Shown piece by piece: positions 18,553-29,916 of a stretch of 41,760 bases of DNA; position 1 is the first letter of the stretch, and every line of letters starts with the position of its first letter. Source of the DNA: Basidiobolus meristosporus CBS 931.73 (taxonomy: Eukaryota; Basidiobolomycota; Basidiobolomycetes; Basidiobolales; Basidiobolaceae); the NCBI GenBank assembly GCA_002104905.1, contig MCFE01000728.1, positions 1-41,760 of the forward strand, in the 5' to 3' direction. Made by a program: the position numbers and the translations under genes. The notes under the pieces are model-generated. The model had not been told where the DNA came from. It saw nothing but the letters and a program-made list of their open reading frames with translations, and made no database searches.

Positions 18553-18943
18553 CTATCTGAGCTCTGATATGTTATGGGGCTGCTTCAGATTCTTAATTAC
18601 TTTCACCTTTTTAGGGTCTGAGGTTACTCCTGTACTAGTCACTATGTGTCCCAGATATTCAATGTGTTCCTTGAAGAATTCACACTTGGGTAGCCTGCCA
18701 TAAAGCTTGCTCTCTCTTAGCTTTGGCAAGACCTTTTCAATGTGCACTGACATGTACTCATGCAATGCTCCTGAGTCAAATATGATCTTGGCCGGTACTC
18801 CATTGATTACTCCATTCAAGTATAATAGCTTTCCTGAGTTTGAGGTCATCTGGAATAGGTATTCTTCTATCATGTGGAAGGTGAGTTCTGAGTCTTCTTC
18901 AAGTTCATCCTCCATGTTACTATGTTCCATGGCCTGAATGCAG
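18553..18943 (-). pseudogene. pol: X- protease fused by internal deletion to the end of the RT palm
   Basis: Starts in the linker (MEHSNMEDELEEDSELT), reads protease GVPAKIIFDSGALHEYMS with the DSG active site, and then jumps directly to VHIEKVLPKL...CEFFKEHIEYLGH of the reverse transcriptase. Compared with X+, about 1.04 kb including YLDD is missing; ACATG occurs at both ends of the missing piece. Confidence 0.88.
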
Positions 18944-20014
18944 TGTGGTGGTGTATAGGTCCAAGGGAGAGATACATCCAACACTTCTCAAGTGTTTTGT
19001 GTGTGGGGTGTTCACTGGGTGCGATAACCTCTGGCAAAAGCTTGCTAGGAATACTTGGGTTCTGTCTCTAATCTAATGTGAAGGGGAATAAAGCCACAAG
19101 CTTGTCAAGGGAAAACTATTGAGCTACAATCCCCAACTTAGTTGGTGTCCTAACAAAAGTATGTGCTGGGTTCAGCATCCTTTAAGATGACAATGTACTA
19201 AAGCTTCCAAAGTCAAAACAACTGTAAACTCCACCAGCAGGGACTTGATAAGAATGCAGCTGTGGTCAATAGTTACAAAGACAGAAAAGTATCTTTGCCT
19301 GTACAAGAACAAACTTGGGAAAGAATCAAATATAATAAAAGATACCTACTCTGAGTATTCCTCACAAGTAGTGCCTCCAAGGTCAGTTGGCTGTCAGCGC
19401 GGTTTCCTGGGAGTGTCCTGTGGTCTGGGGTTGGAAGTTCAGGTAGCAGCAGGTAGCAGTGATCACACTAATCAACAAGTCGGTATATTGATAAAAGTGA
19501 TGATGATTTATTGTTGAGGGATAGCCTCCCTTATATACTTTTCTCACTGGCTAAGTGATTACTAATCATGGTGTTCCAGAAGGTTCCGGAGATCAATAGA
19601 AATCTTAGTGACATCAGAATGACCTAAGAATGTTCTAAGTAGGTGCCGGAAGGTTGTAAGAGGCACAGCACATCCAACCAATCAGGAATCAGTATTCTGA
19701 AACCTGTGTAACATGGGGATACCATATATGGTATGGAAATGGGAGGGATGGTGACATGGGCTGATCATGTGTCACGGGTACTGGCGCGGGTACTTGCCTA
19801 ATATAGAAGTACTTATAGCTAGTAATCTTACATAAAGTGAGGGGTAACTTATGCAATAAGGTAAGCAGGTGTGATAGTCAACCAGCTTATGGGATAGTAC
19901 TGATTGGGTAAGACAAATGGGATAAAACTAAAATAAGTGTAGTAGAGATATAGGGAAGTAGAAAATAAGGGAATGAGCACATCTGTCAGTGGGTGTCACT
20001 GTCACCCCACTACA
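18944..20014 (-). repeat. LTR A (A-D family), solo, inserted in X-
   Basis: 1,071 bp, starting TGTAGTGGGG and ending CCACCACA in minus reading. It is nearly identical to LTR C, which borders a pol gene and so fixes the orientation. It separates X- gag from its protease. Flanks TGCAG and ACGGT do not match, so no target duplication is visible. The 90-codon plus frame inside it recurs in all three copies only because the LTRs are alike. Confidence 0.92.
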
Positions 20015-20837
20015 ACGGTTAAAGGTTCTTGATGGCTGGTGTCCATTTCTTCTCTGAGGGCAGTACTTTGCAATATGTCCTTGCTGGTGGCAATTGAAGC
20101 AAAGTCCTTTCTTCCTACATTCTTCTGAGGTAGGATTCTTCTGCATAGCCTCTATTTCCATTGGCACTGCTTCTGATTGTCTTTGTTCATAGTGATTGTA
20201 GCCTCTCTGATTAGTCATTGTGGGCTTCCCAACTCCAAACATAGCTGAGTCATAGTCAATGACAATCTTGATGGCTTCTTTAATAGTCTGGGGTCTTTAA
20301 TAATTCACTTCCTTACAAGTTCTTTTGTTCAACCCATCAATAAAGTATTCAACTTGATCCAGAAAGCCCATTCCTTCAATTGCCCAAGCAGACATCTATA
20401 TTCATAAATGTACTCTTGGACCATTCTTTTTGTCTGAGTGTCTTCAACTTTCTTCTTAGTATTTTCTGTTGGTGTGGGGGCTCAAAGGCATCCTGAATTT
20501 CCAACACAAACTCATCCCAGGTAGAGATTGTAGAGCATCCCATCATGGTGGCTGACCTGATCTTGTTGCGGTACTACTGCATAGCTGCATCTGCCAGGTA
20601 AGAGGCTGCATAATGTAACTTGCTTTCTGGAGTAATTCCTTTAGCCTTGTAAGCTTCTTCAATCTGGAAGAGCCAAGTTCCCAGGTTTTCATTGACTCTA
20701 CTATGGTACCGGTTGACCTTCACAATAAAGTTGCTCTTGACAGGGTTTTGCTGGCTTTGAGCCATGGTAGCCATTCCTTGTTGCTGCTGGGCCAGAATTT
20801 GTTGCATAGCATTCTTCCATTCTTGTTTTTCCGACAT
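20015..20837 (-). pseudogene. gag: X- gag
   Basis: Starts at 20837 with MSEKQEWKNAMQQIL and a Gln-rich run, then the capsid pattern LGTWLFQIEEAYKAKGI...YAASYLADAAMQ, with a TAG where Trp is expected before YRNKI. It continues in other frames and ends with a zinc knuckle CFNCHQQGHIAKYC (about 20057-20100) before the LTR A junction. Several frameshifts. Confidence 0.88.
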
Positions 20838-20884
20838 CTTGAGGGAGGCTTCTTCTTTCTTTAGGAGGGATGTCTCCGGTTATT

Positions 20885-20895
20885 GCTGCTACCAA
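20885..20895 (-). promoter_or_regulatory. X- primer-binding site (tRNA type)
   Basis: In minus reading TTGGTAGCAGC abuts the LTR. TGGTAGCAGC fits complementarity to a tRNA 3' end (...GCTGCTA plus CCA). Which tRNA cannot be fixed without a tRNA set. Confidence 0.55.
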
Positions 20896-21264
20896 TGTTA
20901 AAAGTCTTGGTATAAGAATTGCAGAGGAATAGGGAGTTGAGCTAGTATTGTATTCACTAAAACTTGAACTGATCTTTATTAAGATTCCAGCAGCTCCTTA
21001 TATACATTTTGCCAGATCAATTGCTGACTAATTGTATTTCCTAATGTAGGCTGTGGCTGATGACTCATTTGATTGCATCATCATCACCCAATTGGATCCT
21101 ACCTAATATTTCTATTTCTGTCTGATAAGGATCTGCTGATTCCTTTGCTGACTAATGTTACTGATTTGATGGATAATACTGATATACTGATAACCTAAGC
21201 AAGCAACTAGTTGATTCAACTAAAAACTGATCTAACTTAAATATTCAAGCGGCAGATCATAACA
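20896..21264 (-). repeat. 5' LTR of X- (copy Z3)
   Basis: 369 bp, TGTTATGATC...TTTTAACA in minus reading, collinear with the X+ LTRs 31712-32078 and 36392-36759. Confidence 0.9.
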
Positions 21265-21439
21265 AATAATTAGGTGGACTCCTAACTATTTTAAAAGGGT
21301 ATACAGGTAAATGTTTCATTTGGCAAAATTTGTGATCCATGAGCAAAAATTGGCCTAAAATTTATTAGCAGAATCAGCTGATATAGCTGTTTATCTCAAA
21401 AGTGTCATCATAGCAGAGCATGTTGTGATTCCACTCCAT

Positions 21440-21730
21440 CTGAGGCATAGTATGGATGCAGATCTGGTGCTATACATTTGACAGTACTTGGGTGTACAGC
21501 ATAAGCCAGCAGATTGCCAAGATATTGGTCAAATTTAGCCAAACAGTAAAAAATGCATATCTTTTGGCTACTGAATTGAGAGTAAGACATACCAACTCTG
21601 CAAAACCAAAAAAAAAGCTGATGAAGTCCAGGAATGTGTTGCTTGAGAATAATTTAATATCTTCCCAAAAAGTGTCATCAGATGATGACAGAAATATGAT
21701 CTATAGTCCACCAATTGTCAAGATGTGATC
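21440..21730 (+). pseudogene. pol: Copia-1 integrase C-terminal remnant
   Basis: Shifted frames read KCISFGY, the counterpart of the GYS motif that ends Copia integrases, then KPKKKLMKSRNVLLEN, corresponding to the usual ...SRDVxFDE block. Several stops. Confidence 0.5.
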
Positions 21731-21818
21731 AGAGCAAAATTATGTAAATTTCTGCACTCCACAGGACTTGACAACTATGGCTCAGCCTGAGGCATTACCC
21801 AAAACTATCACAGAAATG

Positions 21819-22165
21819 TGTTGTAAAAATTTGTATTTCCACCTAAATACTCACCCAACTTAGTCACTTGGATCATTACCTTTATATCATAGAGAATACT
21901 GACCAAATTCCTTGTTGGGATTTACTTAGAATATTTTCACCAAAATACCAGGAACCCAGTGCATGAAAATTCTCAAAGTTGTCCAAGCAGCCCCAAACTT
22001 TGCACACTTGTTCTTGGGACCTTTCTTAACCTATTCTATGTGCTTGTGATGCCAAGACCATGTCAAAGTAAATACTACTTTTACATTCAATATATTACTA
22101 AGTGAAAACCATATAATCTACTTGTTCTCCCAATTGCTTCCAATATCCCCAAGATTCTTACAACC
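21819..22165 (+). repeat. Solo LTR Y2 in Copia-1
   Basis: 347 bp, TGTTGTAA...TTACAACC (last base mutated from A), flanked by the 5-bp duplication AAATG (21814-21818 and 22166-22170). It splits Copia-1 between integrase and reverse transcriptase. Confidence 0.88.
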
Positions 22166-22400
22166 AAATGATCATTCTAGTATTACAAGCCAGGAAATTC
22201 AATTTGGCCAGTAATGACCCAAATCACAATATGCATGAGGGTACAAACTTGGCAAATGCCTATTTGGTACATGCTGTTAAGCACAAGACTGCTAAAAATG
22301 CTCAAAATAGCCCTTGACAAAGCTTTGGAGATCTGCACTGACTGAGGAGTATCAGGCCCTGATGGAAAGTCAATCATGAGACTAAGTCAAATTACCAATC
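22166..22400 (+). pseudogene. pol: Copia-1 reverse transcriptase start
   Basis: The frame around 22328-22390 reads WRSALTEEYQALMESQS, the Copia RT N-terminal motif (WxxAMxxEYxALxxNxT). The region to about 23160 should hold the rest of RT but is too decayed to read, and it contains a V-LTR piece. Confidence 0.65.
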
Positions 22401-22828
22401 AATCAAAAAACAGCTTGATGCACATGGGCCTCTAAAATAAAATATATGGCAATGGTACTGTTGAAGAATCCAATTCAAGACTTGTGTCCAAAAGATACTC
22501 TCAAACAAAATGACAGGACTATACAGAGACCATTGCATAGGCAGCCAAGTTTAATATCATCTGCCTAATACTGATTGTTGCTGCTAAATTTAAGTTAACT
22601 ATTCATTAAATGGATTTATATACTAATTACTGAGTTGAAATCTTGATGAGGACATATACCTGGACCAGCCTGATAGGTTTGTTGACTATTTAACTCCCAC
22701 TTGACCTGCAAGCATAAAACTTGATGCAATCTGAAACAATTACCAGGAGCCTGGAATTGCAAGAAAGATTCTCACTTGAAATGATTGAGTTTCCAAAAAA
22801 GAGCAGCTGACCATAGTATCAGTGGCAA

Positions 22829-22960
22829 TTTAAGCAGTGTTAAGGATATAATCAGTGTATCCAGAAATAAACATGATAGCTCAGCTGTTGTGCATCCATA
22901 AAGAAACTCAGTATTGATACCTTTATAGAAGTAATACAATTGCTACACTAAGTATATAGT
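22829..22960 (-). repeat. Fragment of LTR family V (minus)
   Basis: Collinear with the reverse complement of about 26440-26551 and with 30007-30130; starts GGCAATTTAAGCAGTG (family TTGCAATTTAAG). Confidence 0.55.
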
Positions 22961-23159
22961 ATACAAGTACTAAATGGAAAACTATGAATCAGCAGCTACC
23001 ACATTGGGGACAAACCTTAACTTGGTCAAAGCACAACCAAATCAAAAGAGCTTGGCACCATTTGAGAGCCCAGAAATCCTGTATTAATCTAAGGTTGGCA
23101 CTTCAATAATTATCATGCTTTAAGCACATCCTGATATTATCATATTCAGAGGGAGCTGT

Positions 23160-23651
23160 CAGCCACCTTAATCACAACTATGAATATGACCTTAATGCAG
23201 CAGTTAAGTAGATTCTTAGATACCTAAAGGAGCTGCTGATATCTATTTTGGATCAACCTATGAGCTTTCAGACAGGATCTTATAGGACACTCAGATGCTG
23301 ATTGGGGACAAAATACAGGATGCAGATGTACTACAACAGGATAAACCTTTCTTTACTGTGAAGGAGCTACTTCTTTCAACATGGCAACCAACCAGAGCAC
23401 TTTATATGAGTGTATGGCAGCCTGTGAAGCTACAAATAAAGCAATGTGAATAACAGAGCTCTCTCAGTGACTGGGGCTTATGTCAAAAACACCTGCTGCT
23501 TAATTTCAAAATAATACAAGATGTGAGAAATTGGGTAGAAATCCGACTTTTCATGCTAAAGATAATCACATAGATATCAGACATTGTGTTACACATGTAG
23601 CTACAGAGAATTGTTTAGTCCAATAAGTTTACCATGATATTGATGAAACAG
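23160..23651 (+). pseudogene. pol: Copia-1 RNase H
   Basis: Reads GHSDADWGQNTGCRCTTTG, an ATSFNMATNQSTLYECMAACEATNKAM block and HIDIRHCVTHV, matching the Copia RNase H order (DADWAG...SGY...STxEAEY...KHIDIRxH). Stops present. Cut by LTR B. Confidence 0.8.
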
Positions 23652-24652
23652 TGTGGTGGTATATAGGTCCAAGGGAGAGATAAGTCCAACACTTCTCAAG
23701 TGTTTTGTGTGTGGGGTGCTCACTGGGTGCGGTAACCTCTGGCAAAAGCTTGCTAGGAATACTTGGGTTCTGTCTCTAATCTAATGTAAAGGGGAATAAA
23801 GCCACAAGCTTGTCAAGGGAAAACTATTGAGCTACAATCCCCAACTTAGTTGGTGTCTTAACAAAAGTATGTGCTGGGTTCAGCGTCCTTTGAGATGACA
23901 ATGTACTAAAGCTTCCAAAGTCAAAACAACTGTAAACTCCACCAGCAGGGACTTGATAAGAATGCAGCTGTGGTCAATAGTTACAAAGACAGAAAAGTAT
24001 CTTTGCCTGTACAAGAACAAACTTGGGAAAGAATCAAATATAATAAAAGATACCTACTCTGAGTATTCCTCACAAGTAGTGCCTCCAAGGTCAGTTGGCT
24101 GTCAGCGCGGTTTCCTGGGAGTGTCCTGTGGTCTGGGGTTGGAAGTTCAGGTAGCAGCAGGTAGCAGTGATCACACTAATCAACAAGTTGGTATATTGAT
24201 AAAAGGGATGATGATTTATAGTTGAGGGATAGCCTCCCTTGTGTACTTTTCTCACTGGCTAAGTGATCACTAATCATGGTGTTCCAGAAGGTTCTAAGAG
24301 ACACAGCACATCCAACCAATCAGGAATCAGTATTCTGAAACCTGTGTAACATAGGGATACCATATATTGTATGGAAATGATAAGGATGGTGACACGGGTT
24401 GATCATGTGTCACAGGTACTGGCATGGGTACTTGCCTAATAGAGAAGTACTTATAGCTAGTCATCTTACATAAAGTGGGGGGTAACTTATGCTATAAGGT
24501 AAGCAGGTGTGATAGTCAACCGGCTTATGGGATAGTACTGATTGGGTAAGACAAATGGGATAAAACTAAAATAAGTGTAGTAGAGATATAGGGAAGTAGA
24601 AAATAAGGGAATGAGCACATCTATCAGTGGGTGTCACAGTCATCCCACTACA
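23652..24652 (-). repeat. LTR B (A-D family), solo, in Copia-1
   Basis: 1,001 bp, nearly identical to LTRs A and C apart from a 70-bp deletion near 24290 whose ends share GAAGGTT. Flanks AACAG and ATGGT, no target duplication. It splits the last Copia-1 codons. Confidence 0.92.
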
Positions 24653-24830
24653 ATGGTTGCAGATATTTTTACCAAAACCATTTGCTACAGATAATTTGAA
24701 ATATCTCAGATCTTTATTGCATACTGACCAATTTCTTTGTTGGGGTGTACCTGGAATATTTTAGTCAGCCTTGAAGTACCTTGAACATCAAGCTAGATAA
24801 GTTGCTAAAACAGCCCCAAACATCAGTAAT
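24653..24830 (+). pseudogene. pol: Copia-1 pol C terminus and LTR-like sequence
   Basis: MVADIFTKT is the conserved Copia C-terminal block; downstream sequence resembles the interior of LTR family Y. Confidence 0.7.
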
Positions 24831-25303
24831 GTATAAAGAAATAGCAATAATAATTGGACTGTTGTGTATTTATACAAAAGCTCAGTATTTCTTTCTTTCT
24901 TTAATCTATACCCCTAATATTATTTCACTATTCTCAAAATCAGAACAGCACTTTAACCAAACTGTGTGTACTTATGCCAAAATTATCAGAGGATGCTCCT
25001 TAATGTTGGGAAAATATCCTAAGATAGCACCACAGGTATATTACTCCTAGAACAGTAAAATGTAGAGCTTTGGTGGTAACTAACAACAATTTAACAATTG
25101 TAAATATTACATGTCAAGTCATTGATGTGTAAATACTTCTGAATCAAATGAGTCATCACAAGAGCCTGCATTTTGGAGTCTATCTAGTCAGCACACAATA
25201 TGGAGAGATCAGTTCAAGAAGTTGCTGCAGCTGCAATGAAGTTGATGCAGGCTTGAGTAACAACATTGCTGCGCAACTACCCAGTAAATTTTTAGTGGCT
25301 GAA
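24831..25303. other. No recognisable feature
   Basis: AT-rich sequence between two Copia elements in opposite orientation; probably decayed LTR or RNase H sequence, but nothing can be aligned by eye. Confidence 0.45.
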
Positions 25304-25615
25304 TTATACTAAATAGCTCATCAGCTGCTCCATGGAATTCCAATACCCTATAATGGTACCTTGTAGATATCTAAGAACCCACTTGATAGCTGTAATTTGA
25401 TCTGATCCATAATTCAACATGAATTGACCAAGCTTTCCCACAGCTATTGCAGTATCTGGACATGTAGATATCATCAAGAACATCAGGCTGCCAACCACTG
25501 ATTGATAGGGAAAGGCTTGGCCCATGTTTGCACAGATTGGACCCAAGTCTGGCTGGGCTTCACTCAATCTTAGGCTATTTTCCATGGGTGTTGCTACCGG
25601 TTTGCAATTTTTCAT
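25304..25615 (-). pseudogene. pol: Copia-2 RT C-terminal part
   Basis: MKNCKPVATPMENSLRLS, YQSVVGSLMFLM, AVGKLGQFM and KWVLRYLQGT follow the Copia order after the RT palm. Continuous for 103 codons. Confidence 0.88.
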
Positions 25616-25850
25616 TTTGCAGCCCCTAAAATGTACCAGATGTGCATAGACTGATTCAGTGCAAGTTCCTGTGTAATTATTTTAAGTTTTTACATAATTC
25701 TAAGAAAATAGCTGAATTTTGCCAGATCTTTCTTTTCAAACTTGCCAAAGAGTTCTGATTTTGGGTGCTTAAGTGACTCCTGTTGACTTGTAGCTTATAT
25801 CAGGTCTTTCACATATAAAAAATGGATGGTTACACCCTTTTTGGGCTGTT

Positions 25851-26185
25851 TCACATAGCTACTGTGATCTGCAGTGCTACAAACAACCCAATCTCCAGTA
25901 GATATGTATAAATCTTGTTATACCATGCTCTAAGAGCCTGTTTCAGTACATGCAACAGTCTTTTGAGTCTGCACACATTATTGAGGCCTTTTGGGTCAGA
26001 AAAACAGTCTGGATGCTTTATATATATAGCTTCTTGCAGATCCCTATTGAAAGTGGCTGTTTTGATGTCCATTTTATACAAATCTACACAGTGTATAGCT
26101 GCCAGAGCTAGAATTATCCTAGTGGAGTTTAACATAGCTACCAGAACAAATGCTTCCTTAAGGTCTAGTCCATGGATCCAGGAAT
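25851..26185 (-). pseudogene. pol: Copia-2 RT palm
   Basis: ALAAIHCVDLYKMDIKTATFNRDLQEAIYIKHPDCF, then VCRLKRLLHVLKQALRAWYNKI: the Copia QMDVKTAFLNG and GLKQASRxWY motifs, with LKQALRAWY close to consensus. The YVDD region between 25615 and 25851 is unreadable. Confidence 0.88.
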
Positions 26186-26551
26186 TGTTGAAATATTGGA
26201 CTATTTGGTATCATTCAGCAGCTAAAAATTTACTTAACAACTCTAGACTAGTCTTAGTCACTGTAGGACTCATTTACTGCCTTAACTTTGCCACTTTCTC
26301 CAGATATATGATCTTATGATTATTCCCTTATAATCAAGATCAAATTAGCATTATTACCAGACATTATGTACTAACCCTGAAACTGTTAGAATGCTCCTGA
26401 ATATTGAGAAACCCTCCCTACTTAGTGTTACAGCTGTATTACTGCTACAAGGTATAAATACTGAGCTTCTTTATGAATAAACAACAGTTCAACTATTATC
26501 ACTATTTCTTGAAAAGTTCCTTATATCCAAATCACTTCTTAAATTGCAACA
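26186..26551 (+). repeat. Solo LTR, family V, in Copia-2
   Basis: 366 bp, TGTTGAAATATTGG...TTGCAACA, flanked by GGAAT on both sides (26181-26185 and 26552-26556). Removing it and one GGAAT restores a continuous Copia RT junction, so the insertion is certain. Other V sequence: 22829-22960, 29917-30228, 31300-31446. Confidence 0.92.
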
Positions 26552-26700
26552 GGAATAGCCTTTAGTCACCAATCTTACCATGTACCAATCCTTGGTACCA
26601 TTTGTGGCTATCTTAATCCTGTAGACCCATCTATATTCTCTATGCTTTCTCCCAGCTGCTAAATCTACTAGTTCCTGCATTTTGTTACTCCTTCTGCATG
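26552..26700 (-). pseudogene. pol: Copia-2 RT N-terminal part
   Basis: QELVDLAAGRKHREYRWVYRIK...VRLVTKGYS corresponds to the Copia WELVxLPxGxKxIxxKWVFxxK...ARLVAKGYxQ block. Confidence 0.9.
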
Positions 26701-26739
26701 GCTAGTTGTCACAAAGCACCATCTAGACTTTGCATTGCC

Positions 26740-27680
26740 AGCTCCAGATTCTCAGGCTTGGCACTTAAGGCAAGATACCGTTATTCATGATCAATGGATA
26801 TCTGCCACCAGGATCCAGGAGTATTTCTTATTCTGGTTGATTTCCTAATAGGGATAATCTGCTCTGATCTGGAACTGGTAAAATTCTCTTCCAAATCTGG
26901 CTGAAGTAGGTATGCATCTTTTTGATTAGTTTTGATTGCATCATGAGGCAGCAGGCCAATGCTATTGGTGGCTGCTGAATCTAAACATCCCTGCTGTTGA
27001 TCAGGTTCTATATTTGGCCATCATACACTCTTTACCCTTTAGCTTCTTTACAGTTTCCAAGAAAGATCTCTTTTCTACTCTGTGATTCATACTCTGAGTG
27101 CTTTATGTCAGGAATGTGATAGAATACATCAGTGCCAGAGATCCTGAGATGCTGAAGGAGTGGTTTTTTGCCCATCTATACTTCAAAGGGTGTGCAATCA
27201 TATAATGTTGTTGTTGAGCATTGACTCTTGACGTATACCGCAGTAGCAAGAGATTCAGCCTAACACTTGTTGTCCGTTCCTTTATTGTATAGGAAAAATC
27301 TTCCCATCTCTACTATTGCTCCAGTTGCATATTTTAATACTCCATTTAGCTGTGGAATAATTACAACAGTGGTCTTTTGAAGTTTTCCTGTAATTGAGCA
27401 GTGTCTGGAAACTCATTAGATCAGTATTGCCCTCCATTGTCACTTCATAGTACCCTCAGTTTACACCAAGTTTGTGGTTCTGTTATTCTCTTGCAGTACT
27501 TGAGCATCTATAGGGCCTCATCCTTTGTCTTGAGGAAGTACTTTTATGTATATCTTGTCTTGTCATCAATGAATATCATGAAATATCTGTTAGCTCCATA
27601 GTAGAGTATTCTGATGAGCCCACATATGTCCAAGTGCACAATAGCCAGTATTTTAGTGGTATAAATGCGTCATGGGCTCC
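26740..27680 (-). pseudogene. pol: Copia-2 integrase
   Basis: Minus frames read HLDICGL, FMIFIDDKTRYT and SDNGGQY (core), then TPFEVWMGKKP, SRKEIFLGN and KSTRIRNTP (C terminus). Catalytic positions are recognisable; stops and frameshifts throughout. Confidence 0.85.
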
Positions 27681-28420
27681 TCATATGTTTCTATGTACCT
27701 TACAGACACTTAATTTGATTGGAATTGAGTAATTTAGACCAGAGACAAGCTGGTATTTCACCAATTGGTTCATATTCTGTTCCTCAATGTGTCCTAGCCA
27801 CTTATGCCACATCTTGCTGCTTGTTTCATCAGCTTCAGCAATGATAAAATACACCATTACAATAATATAGCATTGTCACTTAGATATATTGTGATCTCTG
27901 ATTCCCAAAGCTAGATTTTGTTCTTTTTACTCAGTATTCAGCAGCTTAGCTTTGTAAGAGCAACTTTCTGTCCTTGAGTAGTAGCTTTACTGACTGAGAG
28001 TAGGCTCTTAGCTATTCCAGGCACAAAGAAGACATCAGTCAGTTTTGCTGCTGTTGCCTGGAGATATCACTCATATTTAGCTCAATATACCCACTGGCAG
28101 TAGCCTCCTATTCAGAGTTGTCTCCCAGGTAATCTTTTCTTGAGGGGAATAGTCCTTAAGTTGCGCATCCACTCCCTTATACCAAAAATATGTGGTGATA
28201 CTCCAGAGTCCTTATATCATGTATTACTTTGGCTACCAGTATTTCTGTACAGTTACAAATAACTGTTCATCAGTAGTTTTATAGTTTATCTGCTCTGGCC
28301 CCTGTTTTAGTATGCTTGTTTCTGCTTGCATTTACTTACCCAGTGTCCTGGCTTCTTATGGTAGTTACAGCAACCAGGTTTTCTTTAGTTTTGTTGCTTT
28401 CCCTTCTTTCCTGGATATCT
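27680..28420 (-). pseudogene. pol: Copia-2 pre-integrase finger, protease region and gag zinc knuckle
   Basis: LWHKWLGHIEEQNMNQLVK...CKVHR is the HHCC finger. About 28320-28390 reads CCNYHKKPGHWVSKC, a CCHC knuckle whose second Cys position is His. Protease is not readable. Confidence 0.75.
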
Positions 28421-28499
28421 TTCTGAGCTGATTAAAGCATTATCATGTGGCCAGGGCAATGGATTACATCTAGGATGTACAACAGATAAGTTGAGACTT

Positions 28500-29910
28500 A
28501 GCACAAGGATTATAATGCTGGGTTTGGATACTTATAAAGTAGTATAATGGTATTGACCTTGTAGTATATGAGATATATATGAAAGCTGATGTGATTGTTG
28601 AATTTTCCATAAATTAGGCATATGACATCTTGGAATTGCATCTGCAAAGATTAGACCACATGATTTGCAGATCCCTGATTCTATAATATACAGGATCATT
28701 TTATTGAAGAATCCTTTACAGGTTGCTGTTAACAATTGATTTGTGCAATATTTTGAAGAAACAGATGGCAATTGATGGCAATTCAATCATATAGTATGGA
28801 GAAATAAATACATCAAGTCAATTGCGCTGAGCTTATTTAACTTACTCTGACAAAATCACTTGGCAACCTTGATATGACCTACTGATCTGAATGGTCATTC
28901 CTCATCAGTTCTGTCAATAGTACTGAATTTCCTTTTGGCACATCAGAGGAGATGTAAACCAAGTACTGTGGACCATCCACTACAAACAACTCAAGGAGAC
29001 TCCTTGTTAGGCTTCTCTGCTATTTGAAGAGTGATTTCCCTACAAGGTACCATCCTGCCATCTATGGCAACAGAAGTCCTAGTAGCTTTCATTCACAGCT
29101 GACAGCAATAGAGAGCCACCTTGCAGAGGGTATGGATGATTTAGAATAAGCTTGGAACACTAGGCCCAATATCTTCAGTAGACTTCTATTTTCCAGAGTG
29201 CTCAGTAGCAGGTCCTGTATCAGGAGTATTTTGTACACCTTCCCAGAGAGGGTTAACAGATATTCAGGAGGACAGAGATGGTTCTACTCAGGCAAATACA
29301 ATGCATGCTGAGTGAAGTTTTATGTACAGACTGAAATTAAAGGTAACATCATCTAGCCTAGTGGGCCATTCACTCAAAGCAGGCTCAACAAAGTGCTCTG
29401 TGTTGAAAATCATTCAGAATTTGTTAGAGTGGCAACAGGTAAAACAAGCTTTACTTGAAGAGGAGAGGATTGTCAGAGATCAGGATGTATTATAGCTTAT
29501 ATAAAGACAAGGAATGGTGTGCTTGGCGGGAAACAGAGGCTGTGCAATGATATACCAGAACATATCCAGTTGAAAGTAGAGCTTAGACTTGAATATATAA
29601 AGAAATTGAGGATATTAGTAGGTAGATGTAGAGGAAGGATATATATATCAGGAAATGGCAGAATGGGTAAAGTAATCACAATACCATTATAAGTGCAATA
29701 CGTCCATACAAGAAGACATCCACTGTGAAAATATGTTGGGAGTATTAAGAAGATTCAATATAGCAAGTAACTCATATTCTGCTTGATATAAGTATGTTGA
29801 GCAAAGTTATCAGTAACTGTACTCTACTGCAGGCATCATTGTAGACATATGAGTGCCAAATGGTGCCATAGAGTACAGAGTGATCAAGCACTCTAAGTAG
29901 GCTGACTCCA
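28500..29910 (+). mobile_element. Dead copy of the Harbinger-like transposon (no second ORF)
   Basis: Sequence from about 28680 to 29900 matches the reverse complement of about 13830 down to 12290: part of the intergenic region, the whole transposase gene and the subterminal AGTGCC area. The second-ORF side and both terminal repeats are missing. Confidence 0.75.
28880..29790 (+). pseudogene. Degenerate PIF/Harbinger transposase
   Basis: Shifted frames give recognisable pieces of the 12698-13624 protein: SKYCGPST, RYHPAIYGNRSPSSFHSQL, a FYSGKYNA block and a C-terminal region with YIRKLRILVGRC. Several stops (for example after KYNAC) and frameshifts; dead for long. Confidence 0.8.
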
Positions 29911-29916
29911 TGTGGC

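Larger units (their letters stand above)
16873..21264 (-). mobile_element. Ty3/gypsy element X, minus copy (X-), 3' truncated and interrupted
   Basis: In minus order: LTR Z3, primer site, gag, [LTR A insertion], protease start fused by deletion to the reverse transcriptase palm end, RNase H and integrase up to the Copia Y3 junction. The 3' LTR is absent. It aligns with X+ (31712-36759) throughout. Stops and frameshifts are frequent. Confidence 0.9.
21265..24830 (+). mobile_element. Decayed Copia element, plus strand (Copia-1)
   Basis: Plus-strand Copia pol pieces occur in the right order: integrase C terminus, reverse transcriptase start, RNase H, and a final VADIFTKT block. They are interrupted by solo LTR Y2 (21819-22165), a V-LTR piece (22829-22960) and LTR B (23652-24652). 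After 24700 the sequence resembles the interior of a Y LTR (ATACTGACCAA, then CAGCCCCAAAC), so its own 3' LTR may belong to a Y-related family. Confidence 0.75.
25304..28420 (-). mobile_element. Decayed Copia element, minus strand (Copia-2)
   Basis: In minus order: zinc knuckle (about 28390-28320), integrase zinc finger and core, integrase C terminus, reverse transcriptase. Neither its own LTRs nor RNase H is recognisable. A solo LTR (26186-26551) with target duplication splits the RT. Many stops. Confidence 0.82.

Noticed and set aside
19245-19517. A conserved 90-codon gene repeated at 23953 and 38927
   Set aside because: It lies inside three nearly identical LTRs on the strand opposite to their transcription; conservation reflects recent LTR copies, and the old copy D does not keep the frame.
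18944-24652. LTRs A and B as the two ends of one element
   Set aside because: The DNA between them is the 5' half of X- and part of Copia-1, with no primer site or polypurine tract next to A or B and no matching outer flanks.
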